Source: Nautiliaceae bacterium (lineage in GTDB: Bacteria > Campylobacterota > Campylobacteria > Campylobacterales > Nautiliaceae). From it: a stretch of DNA of 5,620 nt. Below the pieces are notes generated by a model. It did no database searches. It saw only the letters and a program-made list of their open reading frames with translations, and was not told the DNA's origin. A program made the translations under genes and the position numbers. Below are positions 1 through 3,559 of this stretch, piece after piece (positions within the stretch are counted from its first letter, which is position 1; every line of letters begins with the position of its first letter). The stretch lies in NCBI GenBank assembly GCA_027035735.1, contig JALVUH010000143.1, forward strand, positions 1 to 5,620, read 5' to 3'.

Positions 1-1
1 T

Positions 2-958
2 CTACCCCCCAGTCTCCCAAAATGCTCTCTCACTTATTTCATCTTCCTGCCAGTCGTTTTTTTCTGGTTTGTTTCTAACTACATCTCTTAGTATTTTAGC
101 AGCTTTTTTAATATCTCCTTTTCTTATGGCTTCTTTTATATTGTAGCTTTCTGTAAAAAATAGACAAGGTATCAAATAACCTTCTGCTGTAAGCCTAATT
201 CTATTACAGCTTTTACAAAAATCTTCACTGTGAGGTTCTATTATTCCAAATTTATATCCATCTTCAAGCTCAAAATATTTACTAGCACTATTATCTTTAG
301 GAAGCTCTGTAAATTTATATTTTTTTGAAATTTTTTCTAAAATTTCATTTGAATCTACTCTTTTTATTCCAGGATATGCTCTTTCATTTTCCATAAATTC
401 AATAAATCTGATAGTTACATTTTTATTTTTGGCATATTCAAATAAATCAATTATTTCATTATCATTAATCCCTTTCATTACAACCGTATTAAGCTTAACC
501 CCAAGTCCTTCATCTAAAGCAGTATCTATCCCTTTTAAAACTTTTTCTAAAACATCTTTTTGAGCAATTTTTGCTGCAACTTCTTTTCTTAAACTATCAA
601 GGGAAATATTTACTCTCTTAAGCCCCGCTTTTTTAAGCTTTTTTGCATATTCTGGCAAATAATATCCATTTGTAGTAAGTGCTAAATCTAAAGTCGGTTT
701 ATAAGAATAAAGCATATTTATAAATTTGTCCAAATCTTTTCTAAGAAGTGGCTCACCTCCTGTAATTCTTATTTTTTTAACACCTTCATCAATGGCAAGT
801 CTTAAAAACTCAAACATCTCTTCATAACTTAAAATATTTTCTTTTGGTTCCCATTCAAATGGAGTATTTGGCATACAATAAAGACACCTAAAATTACACC
901 TGCTTGTAACTGAAACTCTGATATAATCTATTGTTCTATTAAATTTATCAATGAGCAT
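2..958 (-). CDS. moaA: GTP 3',8-cyclase MoaA (radical SAM, molybdenum cofactor biosynthesis)
   Basis: This cytoplasmic enzyme rearranges GTP to 3',8-cyclo-7,8-dihydro-GTP, which MoaC then converts to cyclic pyranopterin monophosphate, the first Moco intermediate. The 318-residue protein is complete and of normal length. Near the N-terminus is the radical SAM cluster motif CNFRCLYC (Cys21, Cys25, Cys28), preceded by the family's YIRVSVTSR. The SAM-binding GGEP lies at 67-70. The second, substrate-binding [4Fe-4S] site is Cys248, Cys251 and Cys265 (C-X2-C-X13-C), with the NRIRL arginines at 252-256. The protein ends in the conserved Gly-Gly tail (WETGG) needed for MoaA activity, so the stop at the window edge is genuine. 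The ATG at 958 follows AAAGG with a 6-base spacer. It is divergent from the ferritin-like gene and separated by about 1.6 kb from moaC and mobA. Identification is very secure. Confidence 0.98.
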   Translation of the reverse strand: MLIDKFNRTIDYIRVSVTSRCNFRCLYCMPNTPFEWEPKENILSYEEMFEFLRLAIDEGVKKIRITGGEPLLRKDLDKFINMLYSYKPTLDLALTTNGYYLPEYAKKLKKAGLKRVNISLDSLRKEVAAKIAQKDVLEKVLKGIDTALDEGLGVKLNTVVMKGINDNEIIDLFEYAKNKNVTIRFIEFMENERAYPGIKRVDSNEILEKISKKYKFTELPKDNSASKYFELEDGYKFGIIEPHSEDFCKSCNRIRLTAEGYLIPCLFFTESYNIKEAIRKGDIKKAAKILRDVVRNKPEKNDWQEDEISERAFWETGG

Positions 959-971
959 AAAAAACCTTTGT

Positions 972-977
972 TATAAT
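972..977 (+). promoter_or_regulatory. -10 box (TATAAT) for the ferritin-like gene, in a 36-bp divergent gap
   Basis: A perfect TATAAT lies 17 bases before the ATG at 995. No convincing -35 box is seen, which is usual for Campylobacterota sigma-70 promoters. The implied transcript would start around 983-985, so the leader would be only about 10 bases and the AAGG ribosome site (985-988) would lie at its very 5' end. On the minus strand a TAAAAT (981-976) could serve moaA, but this is weaker, and moaA may instead be transcribed from within the neighbouring gene. No riboswitch could fit here. Confidence 0.55.
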
Positions 978-994
978 TTTAAAAAAGGCCGTCA

Positions 995-1801
995 ATGGAC
1001 TTTTATAAGTTTTTAGAAAAAATAATTGTTTGCGATAATATACCACAAAAATTTGAAATGTTTAATGATTTAATGCAAAATTTAGATAAATTTGAATTTT
1101 TTAGCCAAGAAAAACCAAAAATTTTTGAAAAACCAAGTTATGCAAGCTTTTGCAAAATAGTACCACCAGCAAAGGTCCCTAGAAGAAGAGGATTTGAAAC
1201 AAACGAAAAAAAAGCAGTGCTTCTTCATGCAATAGTTCATATTGAATATTCAGCAATTGATTTAGCTCTTGATGCATGCTATAGATTTAGAAATCTTCCA
1301 AAAGAGTATTATCTTGATTGGCTTGAAGTAGCAGATGATGAAATTAGACATTTTAACCTCATCAATTCGCTTTTAGAAAAAACAGGTTATAAATATGGAG
1401 ATTTTCCTGTTCATAACTCACTTTTTGAAGCAAGCCAAAAAACTCAAAATTTACTATCTCGTATGGCTATTATTCCTAGATGGTATGAAGCGAATGGACT
1501 TGATGCTAATGAAAAAATAATTGAGAGATTAAAAAGATACAATGAACCTTTTGCAAATGAAGTAATTGAGGCCTTAAAAATTATCTTAAAAGAAGAAATT
1601 CCACATGTCGCAAAAGGTGATAAATGGTTTAAATGGGAATGCAAACGAAAAAATTTAGAACCAATTGAAACATATTTTAAAATAGTAGATAGTTTTTTTA
1701 AAGATTGGAAGAAAAAAGATTTAAATATAAATGCAAGACTCAAAGCTGGATTTAGTTGCAGTGAATTAAAAATATTAGGCAAAAAAGAGATTCAATGCTA
1801 A
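995..1801 (+). CDS. DUF455 family ferritin-like protein (probable di-metal carboxylate protein)
   Basis: This 268-residue protein belongs to the DUF455 (COG2833-type) branch of the ferritin-like superfamily, whose biochemical role is not established. The sequence shows the four-helix di-metal ligand pattern: Glu84 in HAIVHIEYSAIDLALD, then E116-I-R-H119 in EVADDEIRHF, Glu165 in PRWYEANGLD, and E201-I-P-H204 in KEEIPHVAKG. This E, ExxH, E, ExxH set is what binds two irons (or Fe/Mn) in this fold, so a redox or oxygen-linked role is a reasonable inference. No substrate can be named. There is no signal peptide, so it should be cytoplasmic. It has six cysteines, one being the last residue. The ATG follows AAGG with a 6-base spacer and a TATAAT. 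It is divergent from moaA, and its stop overlaps the convergent downstream gene by 4 bp. Nothing ties it to Moco synthesis except position. Confidence 0.9.
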   Translation: MDFYKFLEKIIVCDNIPQKFEMFNDLMQNLDKFEFFSQEKPKIFEKPSYASFCKIVPPAKVPRRRGFETNEKKAVLLHAIVHIEYSAIDLALDACYRFRNLPKEYYLDWLEVADDEIRHFNLINSLLEKTGYKYGDFPVHNSLFEASQKTQNLLSRMAIIPRWYEANGLDANEKIIERLKRYNEPFANEVIEALKIILKEEIPHVAKGDKWFKWECKRKNLEPIETYFKIVDSFFKDWKKKDLNINARLKAGFSCSELKILGKKEIQC

Positions 1802-1811
1802 AAGCATTGAA
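1781..1811 (-). terminator. Intrinsic terminator for the minus-strand exported protein gene, built across both stop codons
   Basis: TTCAATGCT (1791-1799) and AGCATTGAA (1803-1811) form a perfect 9-bp inverted repeat with an AAA loop. Read on the minus strand, the hairpin is followed by TCTCTTTTTT (1790-1781), a reasonable U-tract. On the plus strand the next bases are GTTCTGGAGCATTTTT, so termination of the ferritin-like gene would be weaker. The stem contains the last codons and stops of both convergent genes. The stem is AT-rich, so its strength is uncertain. Confidence 0.6.
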
Positions 1812-2373
1812 GTTCTGGAGCATTTTTAAAATCTATTACATTTGGAGAAAAATATACTTTTAAATCAGCAGGATTTTCATTTTTAATCATTTTTTCCATA
1901 TCAGTAATTACCATATGTTGTCCACTTATTGTTACACTTTCTCCAGGTTTTATATCTATTTTTCTTTTAATATAATGTTTAATAAATGTTGTTCCATCTT
2001 TATCATCAAAATATAAATTTCCATCTATTTTTGTTATTTCATAAGGATAATTATTTTTTAATGTTACTTTAAAAGTAATGTAAGGCAATATATCGCTATG
2101 ATATTGATAACTAAATTTAACTACTTTTAAATTTTTACAATTTTTAATAGCAAACTCTTTTTTTGTAGTAATTGCTTGTTTTTTTATTTCTGATTGTTGT
2201 TTTTTTAATTGTTCTTTTAATTTTTCAATTTCTTGATTTTTTTGATTTATTTGTTGTTCTAAAAGATTTAATTTATTTAAAATTAAATTAAGTTTTTGAT
2301 TTATGTTATTATCTGAATTATTTGAAGCAAACAAAAAACCTGCAATTAATACTAAAAACAAAAATTTTTTCAT
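1798..2373 (-). CDS. Exported coiled-coil protein of unknown function
   Basis: I do not recognise a named family for this 191-residue protein. Residues 1-16 look like a Sec signal peptide: KK, then a hydrophobic stretch, then LFA before Ser17. There is no lipobox cysteine, so the mature protein is probably periplasmic. Residues about 24-67 are a Gln/Lys/Glu/Leu-rich heptad segment (QKLNLILNKLNLLEQQ and onward) predicted to be coiled coil. Residues about 73-191 alternate hydrophobic and polar residues and look like a small beta-sandwich: KVVKFSYQYH, ITFKVTLKNNYPYEITKIDG, GESVTISGQH. The mature protein has only two cysteines, Cys79 and Cys190, which bracket this domain and could form a disulfide. 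The ATG follows AAAGG with a 6-base spacer and has its own TATAAT. It is monocistronic, ending at a convergent 4-bp overlap and hairpin. An adhesin or envelope-stress role would be guesswork. Confidence 0.8.
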   Translation of the reverse strand: MKKFLFLVLIAGFLFASNNSDNNINQKLNLILNKLNLLEQQINQKNQEIEKLKEQLKKQQSEIKKQAITTKKEFAIKNCKNLKVVKFSYQYHSDILPYITFKVTLKNNYPYEITKIDGNLYFDDKDGTTFIKHYIKRKIDIKPGESVTISGQHMVITDMEKMIKNENPADLKVYFSPNVIDFKNAPELQCF

Positions 2374-2393
2374 TTTTTTCCTTTTTTTATAAA

Positions 2394-2399
2394 ATTATA
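2394..2399 (-). promoter_or_regulatory. -10 box (TATAAT) for the exported coiled-coil protein gene
   Basis: Read on the minus strand, 2399-2394 is a perfect TATAAT, 20 bases upstream of the ATG at 2373. The AAAGG ribosome site lies between them. No clear -35 is seen. The region where its -35 would sit overlaps the -10 box of the divergent plus-strand promoter. Confidence 0.55.
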
Positions 2400-2409
2400 C
2401 CTAAAATGA

Positions 2410-2415
2410 TATAAT
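2410..2415 (+). promoter_or_regulatory. -10 box (TATAAT) for the small ORF-moaC-mobA operon
   Basis: A perfect TATAAT, preceded by ATGA, lies 16 bases before the TTG start at 2432. It is the only strong promoter-like sequence seen upstream of moaC and would drive all three overlapping genes. The predicted start of transcription (about 2421-2423) leaves a leader of roughly 10 bases, with AAAGG (2421-2425) at its 5' end. Its -35 region overlaps the minus-strand promoter. Confidence 0.55.
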
Positions 2416-2431
2416 TGCAAAAAGGCTTAAT

Positions 2432-2587
2432 TTGAAAGAAATAGCTCCAATAATTATTTCTTTGATAATTACAATGATTATTTTAAATATAATAAAATTA
2501 AGTTTCGTTCCAGGATTTATAGTAGGTTCAATTCTCTGGTCTGTTTTACATTTTAATATAAAAAAATTTTTTAAAGGCAAAAAATGA
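2432..2587 (+). CDS. Small two-helix membrane protein upstream of moaC (TTG start)
   Basis: A 51-residue ORF starting with TTG is supported by AAAGG at 2421-2425 with the same 6-base spacer used by the other genes here, and by a TATAAT just upstream. The product reads MKEIAPIIISLIITMIIL, then NIIKLSFVPGFIVGSILW, then SVLHFNIKKFFKGKK. Residues about 5-21 and 25-41 are two hydrophobic segments of membrane-helix length, joined by a short turn around Lys22. The tail is strongly basic (KKFFKGKK). The positive tail suggests that the C-terminus faces the cytoplasm and, with two passes, the N-terminus too. Its TGA overlaps the moaC ATG as ATGA, so translation of the two is probably coupled. I do not recognise a family. 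A membrane anchor or regulator for the operon is possible. A leader peptide whose main role is to feed ribosomes into moaC is the chief alternative. Confidence 0.7.
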   Translation: MKEIAPIIISLIITMIILNIIKLSFVPGFIVGSILWSVLHFNIKKFFKGKK

Positions 2588-3051
2588 AATTAACTCACAT
2601 AAATGAAAAACATAACCCAAAAATGGTAGATGTAGGAGAAAAAGAGATAACAAAAAGAGTCGCAATTGCAAGTGGTGAAATTCATATGAAAAAAGAGACA
2701 AAAAAAGCAATTTTAGAAGAAAAAACAAAAAAAGGAGCAGTTCTTCAAACAGCCATAATAGCAGCAATTATGGGAGGTAAAAAAACAAGTGAATTAATTC
2801 CAATGTGTCATAATATTTTAATAGATGGAATTGATGTTGATGTTGAGGAGATAGAAGATGGTTTTAAACTAATAGTAACTGCAAAAACTCACTCAAAAAC
2901 CGGAATTGAAATGGAAAGCTTAACTGCTGTGAGCATAGGACTTTTAACGATTTATGATATGGCAAAAGCAATTGATAGAGAGATGGAAATTACAAATATA
3001 AAACTTGAATATAAAGCAGGTGGAAAATCAGGTGAATTTAAAAGAAAATAA
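2584..3051 (+). CDS. moaC: Cyclic pyranopterin monophosphate synthase MoaC
   Basis: MoaC turns the MoaA product, 3',8-cyclo-GTP derivative, into cyclic pyranopterin monophosphate with loss of pyrophosphate. It normally acts as a cytoplasmic hexamer. At 155 residues the length is typical. The family landmarks are present in order: KMVDVGEKEITKRVAIASG (13-31), KKGAVLQTAIIAAIMGGKKT with the catalytic Lys50, LIPMCHN with His76, TGIEMESLTAVSIG with Glu109 and Glu111, TIYDMAKAID with Asp125 and Lys128, and the C-terminal KAGGKSG. These match E. coli Lys51, His77, Glu112, Glu114, Asp128 and Lys131. One oddity is Asn77 where the family usually has Pro after Cys-His. The ATG follows AAAGG (2573-2577) with a 6-base spacer and overlaps the stop of the small ORF. 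Its last 20 bases overlap the preferred mobA start. Confidence 0.97.
   Translation: MKLTHINEKHNPKMVDVGEKEITKRVAIASGEIHMKKETKKAILEEKTKKGAVLQTAIIAAIMGGKKTSELIPMCHNILIDGIDVDVEEIEDGFKLIVTAKTHSKTGIEMESLTAVSIGLLTIYDMAKAIDREMEITNIKLEYKAGGKSGEFKRK
3018..3034 (+). promoter_or_regulatory. Ribosome binding site and GTG start of mobA, inside the end of moaC
   Basis: AGGTGG (3018-3023) lies 8 bases before GTG at 3032. It is made from the codons of the conserved MoaC tail (KAGGKSG). The longer reading from TTG 3005 has no purine-rich site before it, and GTG 3020 has only a poor one. The 3032 start places the nucleotide-binding LAGG at residues 13-16, as usual in MobA. Confidence 0.6.
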
Positions 3052-3559
3052 AATCCCTTGTTTTATTCTTGCTGGTGGCAAATCTTCTAGATTCAAAGAA
3101 GATAAAGCAAAATATTTTTATAAAATGCAATATAAAATCTGTAAAAGTGTATTTAAACATGTATATTTTGCTGCAAAAGAAAAAAAATTTAAAAACTATC
3201 CCTTTTTTATAGAAAAATCAAAAATTTATGCTCCAATTTTTGTACTAGAAGAGCTTATAAAAAAACATAAAAAAATTTTTGTAATAAATATAGACACACC
3301 TTTTGTAACTCCAAAGACGATAAAAAAACTACTTTTAAAAAAATCTGTCTCTAAACAAAATCCTTTAATTGGATATTATGATTATACAATGCTAAAAAAA
3401 TTAAAAGAGAATAAAAAAAATAATTTAAAAATATTTGGAATAAACAAAAATAATACAAAAATAAATAAAAAAGAAGCAATAAATATAAATAAAAAAGAAG
3501 AATTAAAGCTCTACTTCAGTGATTTTATCAGGCAAAGAAGAAAATGGAACATCAACTGA
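3032..3559 (+). CDS. mobA: Molybdenum cofactor guanylyltransferase MobA, short and divergent
   Basis: MobA transfers GMP from GTP to molybdopterin to form MGD, the cofactor form used by DMSO-reductase family enzymes such as periplasmic nitrate reductase and formate dehydrogenase. From the GTG start it has 175 residues, against roughly 190-210 usually. Visible motifs are LAGGKSSR (13-20), EDK with the catalytic Lys25, a reduced APIFVLEEL (67-75) in place of the usual PL-x-GL loop, NIDTPFV (86-92) with the metal-binding Asp88 (E. coli Asp101), and NPLIGYY (110-116) in place of HPLxGxY. The C-terminal NINKKEELKLY matches the usual NLNTPEE segment. Oddities are the missing Met-Gly of RMGxDK (here Phe21-Lys22), a shortened stretch after Lys25, and about 40 lysines (23%). 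It is the last gene of the moaC operon. Its final 57 bp overlap the opposing propeller gene. The NTP-transferase fold is clear; full activity is less certain. Confidence 0.85.
   Translation: MNLKENKIPCFILAGGKSSRFKEDKAKYFYKMQYKICKSVFKHVYFAAKEKKFKNYPFFIEKSKIYAPIFVLEELIKKHKKIFVINIDTPFVTPKTIKKLLLKKSVSKQNPLIGYYDYTMLKKLKENKKNNLKIFGINKNNTKINKKEAININKKEELKLYFSDFIRQRRKWNIN
3503..3559. other. 57-bp tail-to-tail coding overlap of mobA and the beta-propeller gene
   Basis: Both genes read through this segment, each encoding its last 18 residues and stop. The codons are in register: the minus-strand TAA (3505-3503) faces a mobA Leu codon TTA, and the mobA TGA (3557-3559) faces the Ser687 codon TCA of the minus-strand protein. 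I see no strong hairpin terminator for either gene. A weak ATCA-AC-TGAT stem followed by TTTTTC (about 3551-3565) is the best plus-strand candidate. Confidence 0.8.

Noticed and set aside
959..994. Moco riboswitch or other leader RNA upstream of moaA
   Set aside because: Only 36 bases separate the two divergent start codons, far too short for a structured leader, and no conserved elements are visible.
1444..1782. 112-codon minus-strand ORF inside the ferritin-like gene
   Set aside because: It lies wholly within a strongly supported gene on the other strand, has no ribosome site, and its Ser/Phe/Leu-rich product is the usual antisense shadow of a lysine-rich gene.
2546..2767. 73-codon minus-strand ORF over the start of moaC
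   Set aside because: Its Leu/Phe-rich product is the complement of Lys/Glu codons of moaC. It also crosses the ATGA junction. It is a shadow, not a membrane protein gene.
3005..3031. Longer mobA start at TTG 3005
   Set aside because: No ribosome site precedes it, it would deepen the overlap with moaC to 47 bp, and it adds nine residues before the normal N-terminus of the family.
3340..3510. Simple-sequence or repeat region in the A-rich end of mobA
   Set aside because: The AAA/AAT runs are irregular and stay in frame as Lys/Asn/Ile codons matching the expected C-terminal MobA segment, so they are coding composition rather than a separate repeat.
3490..3530. Minus-strand terminator for the propeller gene (GAAG/CTTC stem then T-run)
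   Set aside because: Only a 4-bp stem with a 13-base loop can be formed. Although CTTTTTT follows, the hairpin is too weak to call.
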